This document shows positions 24,590 to 36,680 of a stretch of 64,000 nucleotides of DNA, piece after piece. The notes under the pieces are model-generated. The model searched no databases. It worked only from the letters and a program-made list of their open reading frames with translations, and was not told the origin of the DNA. A program made the position numbers and the translations under genes. Origin of the DNA: Populus alba (lineage: Eukaryota; Streptophyta; Magnoliopsida; Malpighiales; Salicaceae); the NCBI RefSeq assembly GCF_005239225.2, contig NC_133291.1, positions 14,345,654 to 14,409,653 on the forward strand, in the 5' to 3' direction. The number at the start of each line of letters is the position of its first letter. Position 1 is the stretch's first letter.

Positions 24590-26630
24590 AACACATGATT
24601 TCTTCCTAAAATGTCTTACAACTTTATGCTTAACCATTATTGTTTATTGGGTTTTATTTTCTCTCAACGAATATACATTGCTCATATCAAGATCTTTCAA
24701 TTTAATTACATGTGATTGTTGGCTAAGTTTGTTTTCAACAACACTTGCATAAAGAAAATTCTCTTTCTGAAATTATGTTGTTAATTCCCATGACTTTAAT
24801 CAATTTCAGTTGCATGTGATTGGTGGTTAAATTGTCGCTTTGAAGTGGATTGCATGTAATTAGTTGTTGAATTACTTTACAGCAAGATTTTGGTCGAAAA
24901 AAAATTGTTTATTTGGTATCGCCTTTGTTTATTTCAACAACTTCTACTCACTTTCTTTATTGTTGAATTTACTCCTTTTCGTTGCAACAACTATTATTTT
25001 TTCAGCGGACTGAACACATTTTTCATGATTATTTGCGTTTAATTTTCATAATCTCATACCCTTTTCAATTGTTGTTATTGTCCATCTCTAAAGTTAAAAT
25101 TCCCTTAGTGACTTTCTATTTTTCACCGAATGTTACAGGCATGTTATTTCAATTGATGTTGAACTATCTCCAGGTTGCAAGGAGCTAAAACACCATATTT
25201 TTCCTGTCTCACTCTAATTATAGGTACATTTTTATTTTCAAACTTGACCTATTTTTTCCCTGCAACTTTATCACTGTATTTTTCTTTTCCATCATGTGCT
25301 TGCTTTTTTATGAATTAATTTGGATTTTTTCATATGTTCAGGTTTCCTTTATTTCATGATTAACTTTTTTGTTGACTTTTTTATTCTTCTTCTTTCATTC
25401 AATAATTTGCTTTTTATTGTTTTCCATTGAAATTTTCAATTTTAACCATATCATTAAAATTGGCTTGATTGGAAAATTAGAAATCATATCCTTACGATTT
25501 AGTTTTAATTAGATTTTGAATTAAATTGTAGATAAGTGACAGTTGAATTATCACTTTAGATTTGATTACATGTAATATGGTTGAAATGATTGACAACATT
25601 ATGGTTAACCATTATTTTTTTTTTTGTTCTATTTTCTCCACAACAATATACATTGCTCATGTCAAGGACTTGCTAATTTTATTTTCAACAATACTTGTAT
25701 TAAGAAAATTTCCTTTGTTAAAATTATATTGTTACTTCCTATGATTTTAATTTGAACATGTAATTGGTGGCTGAATTAATGCTTTTAATTACATTGTATA
25801 TAATTAGTGGCTAAATTAGTTTACAGCAAGAATTTGGTGAGAAAAAAGTTTGTTCATTTCGTAGCACCTTTGTTTATTGCAATAAGTTCCACCGACTTTC
25901 TTTATTTTGTTGCATTTCCTTCTTTCTATTGCAACAACTTTAAATTTTGTAGCACAGTGGACACATTTTTCACTTTGAATTGAATTGCATATCATTTGTG
26001 GCTAAATTGGTTTACAATAAGAATTTGGTGAGAAAAAAAAAAGTTCATTTCATACCACCTCTATTTATTGCAATAAATGCCACACTTTCTTTATTATTGC
26101 ATTTGCTTCTTTCCATTGCAACAACTCTTAATTTTGTAGCATAATGAACATATTTTTTCTAATTGTTTGCTTGCGCTTTTTGTAGTCACGTGTTTTTTTT
26201 TTTTTTTATTGTCTACCTCTCAAATTCAAGTTTGCTTCATGACTTTCTATTTTTCACCATTTATTATAGGCCTGTTATTTCAATTATTGTTCAACTATCT
26301 CCACGTTGCAGGGAGTTGAAACACTACATTTTTCTTGTCTCACTGGAGCTATAGGTGCACCTTTATTTTCAAATTTGGCCTTCTTTTTCCATGCTTTCTT
26401 TGTTGCTATATTTGTTTTTTCCATTTTATGCTTCATTTTTTTTCAAATCAATGCTACTTTTTTCATGCGTTCATGTTTCCTCTATTTCATTATTAGGTTT
26501 TCTGTTTGATTTCTTATTCTTTCAAGGAATTTTTATTTCTTTTCCATTTATATTCTCAATTCTAACCATGTTATTAAAATTGCCTTGATTGCCTATTTTT
26601 TACCATTTAAAGTTATCTTTTAACTTTTAG
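24590..26630. repeat. Tandem duplication of a ~1-kb T-rich unit
   Basis: The order 'ggttaaccattatt...aatatacattgctcatgtcaag...gcatgtaattagtggctaaatt...ttatttcaacaacttc...gactttctatttttcacc...ggcatgttatttcaatt...ctatctccaggttgcaagga...gtctcactc' occurs once in about 24600-25330 and again in about 25570-26420. In the second copy one ~180-bp block (about 25810-25975 and 25985-26160) is doubled again. It is non-coding and lies directly upstream of the first Helitron exon. Confidence 0.7.
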
Positions 26631-26639
26631 AAGTGACGA

Positions 26640-27212
26640 CTTTATGACTAGCAAATGACAAAGATTACAACCATTCCATGATGTTGGACCTGTTGTTTCT
26701 TCACCATACAACTCAACAATCCATAATTATAATGAAAAAAATTTGGGTGACAAAAATTTTTCATTAACGCAAGCAACACCATACAACTCTGATCATCTAA
26801 TCAGTGATCACTCGCTTTTACATACAACTGATGATGGTGTATCGTGTTCTACTTCCTTACAAGCAAATTGTTCAATCTCAAATAATAGTACCTCTTCATC
26901 GATAGCATCAACAAGTCAGGCACATTTAGCATATGGATTGCCCATCGATGAAAATATCAATAACAATACTAGCTTTGAGACTATCACCACACATGGACCA
27001 ATTGCTTATCTAAGCCTCTTGGGTGGCCAATCTGAATACCAAAAAAAATGAAGAAGTGAGTTTATCTTGAAATTTCCCCAACTCTCATTCGTTTTTTTTT
27101 ATACCTTATATCATCCATGTTCTTCTTCTTCTTTTTTCATTATCTTTCATTTTCTTTGTAATTTCTAGGGGAAACATGCAAGTATGTTGACTTTGGTGAT
27201 AAGACTTTTACA
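26640..27212 (+). pseudogene. Helitron Rep/helicase gene, N-terminal exons
   Basis: After a splice acceptor (...aacttttag, 26629) a Ser/Asn/Thr-rich exon runs to about 27054. It is open from about 26658, after a TGA, to a stop that follows an 8-A run near 27042-27049. A donor GTGAGT follows at 27055, and an intron ends at ...aatttctag (27169). The next exon encodes 'YVDFGDKTFTCRH', which fits the 'YxDxGDxTxxCxxC' lead of plant Helitron proteins before the Rep domain. The exon is cut off at about 27213-27221 by the LTR-like insert. A one-base loss in the A-run would remove the stop, so this break may be technical. Confidence 0.6.
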
Positions 27213-29698
27213 TGTCGCCATTTCTCGGGGGCCACAACATCGTCTGGCGACGGCGGAGGCTCTTTGTCGTGCCTCCTAGGTGAGTGGTGTTGTGTTGGGA
27301 ATGGTTTTTGAATTTAATCATAAAATTATGATTAATGTTTAGGAGTCGCCACCTAGTATTATGGTCACTAGGAACCTATGGTCTGCGAGAGTTTGAGTAA
27401 AGGACTGGTTGTGCAAGGGAACGACACATCACCCCCAGTGCACCCTACCTAAGGTACGCTGCATTGTTGTTTGATTGTTTTTTTGTTGGGCTTTTCTAAG
27501 GTTCAAGGCATATCTCTCTTCATGAAAGAGTCTCTACCTTATCGGGTTAAATCATAACCGTTCTAAAACCTGAAATTTAGCATCGTATTTTTACACTTTG
27601 TATCTTTAATACCTGAGGGTGCACTTTATCGTGTAATTTTACACCCCAAAAATATTAAAGTCTACATCCAGACCTTAAAAAAGATTCAAATTTTTTTTTT
27701 GACATATTGATAAATCCTAATAGATAATCATAAACTAGTTACGATATCCATTTTTAGATTTTTTTTTTTTTAAACATGAAAAATATGCTTGGAAACAATT
27801 TAGAATTTGGCAGTATGCAATAAAATATTTTTGTTCTTTTTGAAAATGTTTTGAATTTTTTTTTTGAAATATTTGTATTTTACAGTATAAATATACAACC
27901 CGATATTATGCAAAATTGGTAGAAAAATATGTGAGAAAAATCACAAATTTTTTTTCAAAGGATTTTTTTTTTTTAAAATAATTTGTTTTTGTTTTTTTTA
28001 AAAATATAGATAATAATATATAATATATTGTTACATTAATATATTACAGACTTATGTTGCGGAATGTGAACAGTTACTGTTCACGTTCTGCATGCAACCA
28101 AATGGTTGTAGAAGTTGGAGATGGGTGGAGGAGAAGGCTACCGAGCATGGTGGTGATCTGACCACGGAGGACGTCATGCGGTGGTTAAACCGGCGGTGGA
28201 GTTGGCTGGAGCAGCTACAACTGGAAGAGGAAGAAAGAAAAAGTTGCAGAAGAAGAGAATCTGTAGAGAGGAGAGGGAAGACCTCGCGGTTGTTGTGCCT
28301 ATCGCCGGTGAGGATTTGGGTTGGTAGGGAGGCTGAGACGTCGTTTGTTGGTGGAGGAGGAATGTTTATGTGGGGTCTTCAAGGGCTGAAGAAGCAACGG
28401 GGGGGAGAGAGAGAGAAGAGAGAACGTTGGCTGGAAGAAAAACAGGGGAGAAGCTGATTTTTTTTGCTTATTTTGGACCCAATTTTCTCCTCCCTCAAGC
28501 CATTAAATCCGCCTCTATTTATAGGCGGTGGAAGAGGGCAATCTTATCTACGTTAAGGAAAAATTTCAGCCCTTGATTCAGTTTGGAAGGATCCCAACCG
28601 TTGGCACAAAGTAGGCATGGTGCACTACCAAAACTGCAGAAACGGCTGCCTAAGGTGGCATGTTTAGGCCGGCACCGACGCCGTCTCGCTGCCATTCAGA
28701 ATGAACTGTTTACTTGAAACTGTATAGAAACTGCAGGGGATCATTGGCGTGCAAGATTTGTCAAATTTGGTGGCTAGTAGGCACATTAAATTCAGCTGCA
28801 AAGTAGATAACTGGACTAGCTTTTTTCAGAAAAAATGAAGATAATGAACAATTTTTTGGCCAAATTTCATTTCAGTCCACCATCTGTCAATTTTGTTTAA
28901 TGGAACCCCCTAATTGACCCTAAACTTTTGATTTAATGCAATTAACATCCTATGAAATTATTGTTTAATCCTTGGATTTACGCGCCTTTTGCAATATGGT
29001 CCCTAGTCTCGGATTTTGTCAATTTAACCCTTAATTGACCATAAAACTTTCAATTTCTTCAATTTTGTCCCCGGTTTTTATCAATTAAGCCCCTAAATTT
29101 TGGTGCCTTTTGCATATTGGTCCTTGGCTGTCAATTTCTTCAATTTAACCCCTAATTAACCCCAAAACTTCAATTTTCTTGCAATTTGGCCCCTAATTTC
29201 AATCAATTAGCTTGAAAAAAAAATTAAATTTGGTTTCTTAAAATCCCAATCTTCTCAATTAAGCCCAAATTAGGCTACCAAACTTAATTTTTCACCAATT
29301 AAGCCCCAAATAAAATTACTTTGACCCATTTGAAGTATAAATAAGTCCTTACACTTAATTAAATCCTTCAATTGGACCCAAATTAATTCTTAAACATAAT
29401 TAAAATTTAATTTGGCCCATGATTAAATCAAATTAGCCTGTTAAAAATTTAATTATGTCCTTAGACTTAATTTTTATGCAAATCTGTCTAATAATCATTT
29501 AATTTGATATTGAATTTGCATTTTTTTTCTCCATTTTTGGACATAATGGGGTACGATTATATCTTTAATTTCTGCTAAAAAATTACAGTTTAATTCCCCA
29601 GTCTACTTTTTCCATGTTGCCAGCCTTTATTTTATTTTTTGATTTTTATTTTAAAAAAATGTTATTTTTGGGGAATAACCCAAAATTGGGTTATGACA
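27213..29698 (-). mobile_element. Probable solo LTR (or LTR fragment), minus orientation, inside the Helitron gene
   Basis: A 2.49-kb insert interrupts the Helitron coding frame. Read on the minus strand it starts TGTCATAACCCAATTTTGGG and ends ...GGCGACA, giving TGTC...GACA ends. It has a TATA box (TATAAATA, minus strand, 28516-28523) between an AT-rich half with repeated 'ggggctaaattg'-type phrases and a GC-richer half, as expected for U3 and R/U5. A TGGCGACTCC-like motif lies on the minus strand at about 27340-27350. The open frame 28092-28457 on the plus strand is antisense to the presumed leader and not a gene. No clean 5-bp target duplication is visible, so the limits are uncertain by some 10 nt. 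Confidence 0.45.
28516..28523 (-). promoter_or_regulatory. TATA box of the LTR-like insert
   Basis: TATAAATA on the minus strand in the context CTATAAATAGAGG, a strong plant TATA context. Downstream on that strand comes a CT-rich leader. Confidence 0.55.
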
Positions 29699-31066
29699 TG
29701 CACATTCATCCAAAAAGAATCCATCTTTCTCCCTTTGTTGCCTTAATGGTCGAGTTTCCCTTCCAACTATGCAACCAGCTCCTTCAATTCTTGATTTTCT
29801 TTTTGATCCCAGCAATGGCTCTGCCTCAAAAAAATTTCAGGGCAAACATCTATGTTTGCTTTCACATCAATGGGCGCAAAGATTGATACTTCTGTTAATG
29901 ATCAACCAGCTCCATATGTATTTAAGATAAACGGTCATTGTCATCATTTAATAGGCTCCCTCTTACCTGTTGATGGAGAATCACCAAAGTTTGCACAGCT
30001 CTATGTGTTTGACACTGCTCACGAAGTTGCAAATAGACTTTTACCATTTACAAGAGACTCCAAATCATCATCTCTGGATGAGAATATTGTTGTGGATCTT
30101 TTAAGAATGCTTGATGAAACAAACGAGCTTGTCAAATTGTTTCGCAAAGCTAGAGACAAAACTTAAAATATTCAATCTATTGATTATAAACTTCGCTTAC
30201 TTGGAAAGAGAAACCATGATTCACGCCAATATGATGATCCTACATCAAATGACATTGGTGGATTAGTTGTTGGAGATATTGGAGTTTTTTCTCGGAACTA
30301 GATATAATTATTGAATGCTTTTCAGGTTCTTTAAAAAGGATCTCAAAATTACATCCAAAATTCATGGCATTACAATATCCCCTTTTGTTTCCTTTTGGTG
30401 AAGATGGCTACTCCTGTAATATTATGTTTGTTAATCATAGACATGAAAAAACAAGCAAAAGGTCAAGAGTTCTGGTGCGAGCTTATTATGCTTACCTTAT
30501 CAATGAAAGGCCTGGGTGTGATAATACCATCATTAAAGGAGGTCGTATGTACCAATAATTCTTGATCGATGCATTTGTTAATGTTGAAGAAGATCGTCTT
30601 GATTATATCAGAGCTAATAAAAAAGATTTGGGTATAGAAATTTATAAAGGTATCCATGAAGTTGTGCTTAATGGGGATGTTGAAGGTTTCTCAACTGGGA
30701 AAATCATTGTTCCATCTTCTTTAACTGGTAGCCCATGTTATATGATCAATAATTACCAGGATACAATGGCTATATGTAAAGCCTATGGGAATCCTGACCT
30801 ATTTATTACATTCACATGTAATGTTAATTGGCCTGAGATACGAAGGGAGCTTACAAAAGGTCGAATATACAAACATGAAGACAAGCCTAATATCATTACA
30901 CGTGTTTTTAGATCGAAGGTTATTGATATGTTAGCCTTTATAAAATCAGGCAAGCCTTTATGTCAGACAATTGCAGATGCCTTATATTTTATCTCATTTC
31001 TTCTAAACATTACAACTTTCTATTCTTATTAGGATTGTTTGGCTTAGTTTTCTTTTTATTTTATAG
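29699..31066 (+). pseudogene. Helitron Rep domain, first part
   Basis: Fragments in shifting frames match the plant Helitron_like_N/Rep region in order: 'HSSKKNPSFSLCCLNGRVSLP', 'FAFTSMGAKIDTSVND', 'PYVFKINGHCHHLIGSLLP' and 'FAQLYVFDT'. Then come 'DDPTSNDIGGLVVGD', 'MALQYPLLFPFGEDGY' and 'IDAFVNVEEDRLDYIRAN', followed by 'GSPCYMINNYQDTMAICKAYGNPDLFITFTCN'. A nonsense codon TAA at 30556-30558 replaces the Gln of the usual YQQF. Several one-base shifts also break it. An intron appears to end at ...tttatag (31066) just before the Athila insertion point. Confidence 0.8.
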
Positions 31067-31074
31067 ATGTTTGT

Positions 31075-32816
31075 TGACACGACCAAAAGCTTGATGTCTT
31101 TTCCCAAGTGCAGGAGTGTCGAAGTAATAAATAACCCGGCAAGACCGGGGTCGAACCACAGAGAGGTTAATTGTATAAATTATAAATAACAAGACAACAA
31201 CAACAACAATAACGATAATAATAACAATAATAGTATTAGTAATAGTAATAATAATAATAATTCTCAGTACGTGGCGTTGTTATACCTGAGAATGATCTAA
31301 ATGATCGGGGTCACAGGTTTCCAGCCGATATACTGAGTTTATGAACAGATAATAGTAATAATAATAATAATAATAATAACAACAACAACAATAATAAAGA
31401 AGAGAAGGAAGAAATTAATGAGAACTTTGAGATGAGAGATTAATGTAAGGATTAAACAACGATAAAAACAAATGTCAAGGTTAGAGGATCCACTAATGGT
31501 ACTTCAAACAAGTATAATATAAACTCTTATTACTCAATTGGAAACCACACATAAAGGAGGTTCCAATCAGATTATAAATTGTTAACATGATTACATTAGT
31601 TATCTTATTCGAATAAAGCTAATACTTGTAAATGTTGGCAGGCATTCATGATTATAACTTATGTTAACAACAAATCAAGTCCCTTTCATAGCTCAGGTGT
31701 CGTTATACCATACAATATGGGCTATGAAAGTACCAAGTATTTGTTGTACCAAGTGTTATACAACATAAATCTAGATTAACCATTTAACAAGCAAAGTATT
31801 AAAAAGTGAACAAGATAACAAATATAAAACATGTTAGTATCCAACGTTAAGGTCCATATTAAGTTTATATTATACTTATTCTTACACCATTAGTGTACCC
31901 TTTTCACCTTGACATAATTAACTTAACTAAACATAATGAAAGAAAGAAACATAAATAAACAAAGATAAGAACATAAATGAGAAAGAAGTTAACTAAGTAA
32001 AAGAAAGGAAATGAAGTGCATAAACTTGATATTAATGAAAGCAAGACATAAGCAATACAAAGAGAGAAAGCAAGAGCATGATCTTGATCTGGAAACCAAG
32101 ATGCCTCAATACATGGTAAGTGCCTCCTTTTATAGGCCAAAATTTGGAACTATTGATTTGTTGACTAATTGATGAGTGGGTAGCCACATCTTGACTAGAT
32201 AAACAATCCTTATCTTCTTGTCTGATCAAGACGTCATTGCTAACATCATAAATTTGCCCAGAATCCTCAAGAATGTTCTAGGAAATTGTCTCAGCTTTCC
32301 AACAAAAAAAAGATGAGGTCATTTGGACTTCTAGAACTCAAGATATGGGCTGAACACTAAATAGTGTTTGGGCTGCAGGACAGCTTCGGACTTCTTCGTT
32401 GTTCCTTCAATTTGGACTTCAAAAACGACCTTTTCAAATCTTGGGCTCCTCATGAAAGTTTGTAGGCTTTTGTCTTACCTTTCCATCCATATAAAGTGGA
32501 CCTAAATCCGAAATCTAGAGCTCCAGATATGATCCAATTACCGAGCAATGTTCTGGTTTGGACTGCAACCGACATCTCTTTCTAAGTTTGGCCATCTCTT
32601 TGTCCTTTAACTTTCAATGCTTAAACTCATCAATCAATCCTTTTATTTATGTGATAGTCCTGCATTTAAAATGAGCATTTACCATAAATTAAGGTATCTT
32701 ATAATATCAAACTTTGTTATTATAAAACATGCTTTAGTTAAGGAGTTAGATTGATACTTCAAGTGCAAAAATGATGATATAAAACCTTGATAAACATGCA
32801 CTTTAAGTACTAATCA
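31075..32816 (-). repeat. 3' LTR of the Athila element
   Basis: Starts TGACACGACC and ends ...TACTAATCA on the plus strand. It contains (AAT/AAC)n microsatellites at about 31190-31262 and 31347-31400. It differs from the other LTR by about twenty indels, mostly of one base, and only about one clear substitution. The TATA box lies at 32128-32134 (TATAAAA, minus). Confidence 0.92.
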
Positions 32817-32826
32817 CACCCCCCAA
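32817..32826 (-). other. Polypurine tract of the Athila element
   Basis: GGTTGGGGGGTG on the minus strand, immediately 5' of the 3' LTR. Confidence 0.7.
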
Positions 32827-33104
32827 CCAGCTTATTACTAGTCCCTAGTAATCTAAAGCGTTAAAAATAGAGAGAAACAATTTGCAAGTTCCACAAAGCA
32901 AGGCATTCATCATTCAACTTCCATTAATCTATCCAGATAAACAAACTCTCATTAAATTTATATTCCTGCTTCATACTTCGTTAAACAAGATATTTAATAA
33001 ACCTTCTTTTTGTGTGCTCTCAATGAAAACATAGATGATGGGCTTTGTTGGAAGAAAACAATATTATGTTCAAATGTTTAAGGTGAACTTCCTTGGGTTG
33101 GGAT

Positions 33105-33147
<43 letters not shown>

Positions 33148-33184
33148 CTTTTTATTTATATACACATACAACTTAAAAACACAA

Positions 33185-33475
33185 TGTATCTTTAACCCAT
33201 GTAACGAGTTTTAGGCTAATGACTCCCAGACCAGTTGGTCTTAGGGCATTAGGTGTTGAGACACCCCTACGAGCTTAACAACTCGGGTTGCAGATACTGA
33301 TACGTAGATAGTGCAATGTTTGATTCCCTTAAGCTTTTCTCCTTAACCCATGTAACAAGCTTTGGGCCAATAGCTCCCAAGTCAGTTGACTTTAGGGTAT
33401 TAGGTGTTAAAACACCCCTTCGGGCTTAATTGCTTAGGTTAGGGAGGCTACGAAACCAAACTTATCCACGTTTTA
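33185..33475 (-). repeat. Tandem duplication in the Athila 3' non-coding region
   Basis: Two diverged units of about 160 bp share 'ttaacccatgtaac(g/a)agctttgggc', 'agtcagttg', 'gcattaggtgttgagacacccct' and 'gggcttaa'. They are flanked by long T runs (33112-33148 and about 33490-33530 on the plus strand). Confidence 0.75.
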
Positions 33476-33493
33476 TTATCATCAATACTATCT

Positions 33494-33526
<33 letters not shown>

Positions 33527-34324
33527 TTTGCAAATTATATACTATCCTTTTCCCTTAGTTGTTACCTTCAACAAAAGAACATAAATTAATGTAATAATCC
33601 AATGTGCAACCCACAATCATATGTTAAAGTGTGTGTGTTGAAAATGAAGGTTTTAATAATACTTGTTTAAATGAGCATATAGGAGCAGAATCAAGTGATA
33701 ACAATGTGAGAGTTTGAAAACCTGAATATTTCAAGAAGTATTATGATAGACCTTGGTAATGAAACTTACTAAGATGCGTCTCTAGAGTCAATAAAATTGA
33801 TTCCATTACTCTGCCATCCTAATAACAATTTTGTCAAATGGTTTTAATAATAGCAAAAACAGTTAGCAAGTTAGTATTTTTTTTTTTTTTTAAACTACTA
33901 CCCTCTCCCCCCAACCAAAACGAGACATTGTCCTCAATGTTCGAAGGTAGAAAGATAGAGTATAGAAGACATCACCTGAAACAGCGAACAATGACAAACC
34001 TGAAAACACACTTAAACAAACATAAGAAGTAACAAAATAATAATGCTATTAACTAAAACCAAAAGACACAAGGTTTCACAGATGAAGGCTCAAATCTAAT
34101 CTAAGCTTTTTACTTTATTTTGACAAAGCATGTATGTACAGGTAGTTTGTGATTGTGGCTCACATCTTCCCTTGGTTTTACGTCCAAGAACGGCTTAAAC
34201 GCCCTCTATGGCTCGGGGATAGGCTTCCCATCCAGTTTTCTTAAAAAACTGGCAAACAGGGGTCTTTTTCAGTCAGATTCCCAGACTAAGTCGATCATGT
34301 TCTTTATGGAATTGTGGCCATAAA

Positions 34325-34618
34325 TCATGAATTACACGAGTGCACATCTCCACTAGGATGCGTCTCAAGGGTCACTAAAAGATTATCTAAAGACCCCTTA
34401 CTCAGGCCATCCTTAATGAATTGTATCTTATCTTCACGGTTTACAGATACCATTCCTAAAGAACGACATGTTGCATTGCAAGTCCATCTGGCACATCTGT
34501 GACAAACTTTCAATCGTTTTGCACGACGTTTCTTTGCAAAAGTGCTTTTACCTGTTCCAGGGCATGTGTGAAATGAAAGAATTGGAGGACTCACCTGATA
34601 ATCGGACCTTTGCTTCAA
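34325..34618 (-). CDS. Cys-rich open frame in the Athila 3' region
   Basis: A 97-codon open frame on the minus strand with a basic, Cys-rich centre ('CHRCARWTCNATC') followed by 'DKIQFIKDGLSKGSLDNLLVTLETH'. It lies downstream of the integrase remnant, where Athila elements can carry an extra region of unknown product. It may continue in other frames through 'KKTGWEAYPRAIEGV'. I recognise no domain and propose no function. It may be the decayed end of a longer frame. Confidence 0.35.
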   Translation of the reverse strand: MKQRSDYQVSPPILSFHTCPGTGKSTFAKKRRAKRLKVCHRCARWTCNATCRSLGMVSVNREDKIQFIKDGLSKGSLDNLLVTLETHPSGDVHSCNS

Positions 34619-35049
34619 TTAGCCAGCGAACATCTTCAGGAATTCCATGATTCATTAACAACCGTAATCTTTCACACCTAGCACCGGTAAATTTTTGTAA
34701 TCACATTCTGAGGCAGAGCGGGAAAATACCTTTTCAACTTTTCAAGAGTGGGTGTCCATTTTCAAAAGAGAATTGGAGACGAGATTCAAAGAAGGGAAAA
34801 GAGCACAGAATTGTACAAAATATATACAGATATCAGTTATTTGGGAAACTGAAAGAACCGACTTATGTCACGGAGTACCGTTATCCGCCATTTGACCGGG
34901 GTGAGAGACTAGTAAAACAAAAGTCACACTAAAAAAGCAACAAAAAAAAAAAAAAAAAAAAAAAAATTGTGAGAAAAACAAAATAATCAACCTTTATCAA
35001 TAAGATTATTCAAACCAATGGATTTCATTTTCACTAGGAAACTCATCAA

Positions 35050-35760
35050 AGTAAGCTTTTTAAACGATGTTCATTTACCTTCAAAACATTATCATTCTTT
35101 GGATTCTCAATATCAAGGGCCCCATAAGGATACACATGTTTCAAAATAAATGGACCGCTCCATCTTGATCTTAGTTGTTCAGGAAAATAAATGGAGTTGA
35201 GAATTATAAAGCAAAACTTTTTGACCCAGTATCAACTTTTTGACAATTTTCACAAGTTTTGCAGAATGCATGTGTGTCCTTGAACATGGTGGGCCAATAA
35301 AATTCCATTTTGTAAGATTTTTTGCAGTCGTCTCTCTTGATGAGAATTGACTCCCACATGCTTCAAGAATGACAAAGTTTAATGACATTACTTACCTCAT
35401 TGTCGGGAATGCATTTTTGAAATATTTTGATCAGGACAATTTTTGAATAAGTAAGGGTCATCTAAGTAAAAGTTCTTCACTTCGTTCAAAAAACTTTCCT
35501 TTGTCTTCGGTACTCCAGTGAGCTGGCAAATCTCCTGTTGCAAGAAAATTGATATTTTTAGCAAAACCAAGGCATTGAACTGAGAGAAAGTAAGGATTCT
35601 TCAGGAAAGTAATCATCGATTGGTGTGATGTCAGATATCAAATCTGTTGTCACTCTTGACAAAAGATCGGCATCAATATTTTCGGTGCCTTTTTCATCCG
35701 TGATTTCTTCCTGAGAATAAATCATTTGCAAAATCTTCATATTCATCCAACTCAATTTTA
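35050..35760 (-). pseudogene. pol: Athila pol remnant: RNase H tail and integrase zinc-binding region
   Basis: On the minus strand, fragments in several frames read 'EKGTENIDADLLSR' (end of RNase H) and 'TPIDDYFPEESLLSLSSMPWF'. Next is a remnant of the H2C2 zinc-binding domain of integrase ('HSEACG', 'FSSRETTAKNL'), and then '[23 protein letters not shown]'. The order matches Athila pol, but the reverse transcriptase and the RNase H catalytic part are absent. The sequence passes from the region after the protease straight to the RNase H end near 35720. The integrase DDE core is also not visible. Confidence 0.75.
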
Positions 35761-35806
35761 CTCAAAGTAGATTCAAGTTGATCATGAACTAATTCTTCAA
35801 TATGAT

Positions 35807-36680
35807 CTACTTCTTGTAAATCATTATCATCTCCAGGCTTGCTTGCAAACGTTGAAAAATATTCATCTCTAATGTCATGTTTCCAAAAGATAACTTCATG
35901 AGTCCATTCCTACAATTAATCAATGCATTAGAAGTTGCAAGAAACGGACGTCCTAAAATAATAGGAAATGAATTACATGCTTCAACAGGTTGCGTGTCCA
36001 AGACAATAAAATCCACAGGATAAATGAATTTTATCGACTTGTACTAACACATCTTCAATTATTCCTCTAGGCACTTTTACAGATCTATCGGCGAGTAAAA
36101 GAGTTACAGAAGTTGGTTTTAACTCACCTAGATTGAGACTTTGAAAAACTGAATATGGAAGTAAATTCACACTAGCTCCAAGATCAAGTAAGGCTCTTTC
36201 AATTTTATGTTCTCCAATAAAGCAAGAAATTGTAGGACAACCAGGATCTTTATATTTCAAAGCATTATTGTTCTGAAGAATGGCACTTACTTGTTCGGCT
36301 AAAAAGGCTTTCTTTTTCACATTCAGTTTTCTCTTCACAGTGCACAGATCTTTCAAAAATTTAGCATAGGAAGGAACCTGTTTAATAGCATCCAACAAAG
36401 GTATATTGATCCTTACCTGTTTGAAAATTTCAAAGATTTCAGAGTTGTGATTGACTTTCCTTTGTTTGGTCATGGCATGAGGAAATGGAAGTGCTGGCGG
36501 GGAATCAGCCTTTTCTTTTGCAATGTTCAGGTTCAACCCCTTCCTTACCCTCAGAGATAGACTCATCATCTTTCTCACAAGGTTCAAGAATGGGTTTTTC
36601 AATAACCTTACCACTACGAAGAGTGATGACTGATTTGACTTGATCCATATGTTGGCTTCCAGAACCACTTGCATTTGCAT
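35807..36680 (-). pseudogene. Athila aspartic protease (retropepsin) region
   Basis: The 232-codon frame 35982-36680 contains 'IPLLDAIKQVPSYAKFLKDL' (the lead into the protease), the active-site motif D-L-G-A-S in 'ALLDLGASVNLLPYSVF', and 'PTSVTLLLADRSVKVPRG'. After a one-base shift near 36010 it continues in 35807-36016 with 'VDFIVLDTQ', 'ILGRPFLATSNALINCRNG'. Retropepsin cuts the Gag-Pol polyprotein. The catalytic Asp is present. The frame break may be real or a residual base-call error. Confidence 0.82.

Noticed and set aside
28092..28457. 121-codon Arg/Glu-rich open frame on the plus strand
   Set aside because: It is antisense to the CT-rich leader of a minus-strand LTR-like insert with its own TATA box. 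The composition follows from the purine-rich complement.
31904..32140. Hydrophobic minus-strand frames repeated at 39080-39292
   Set aside because: Both lie at the same place in the two Athila LTRs, just downstream of the TATA box. They are repeat copies of non-coding LTR sequence.
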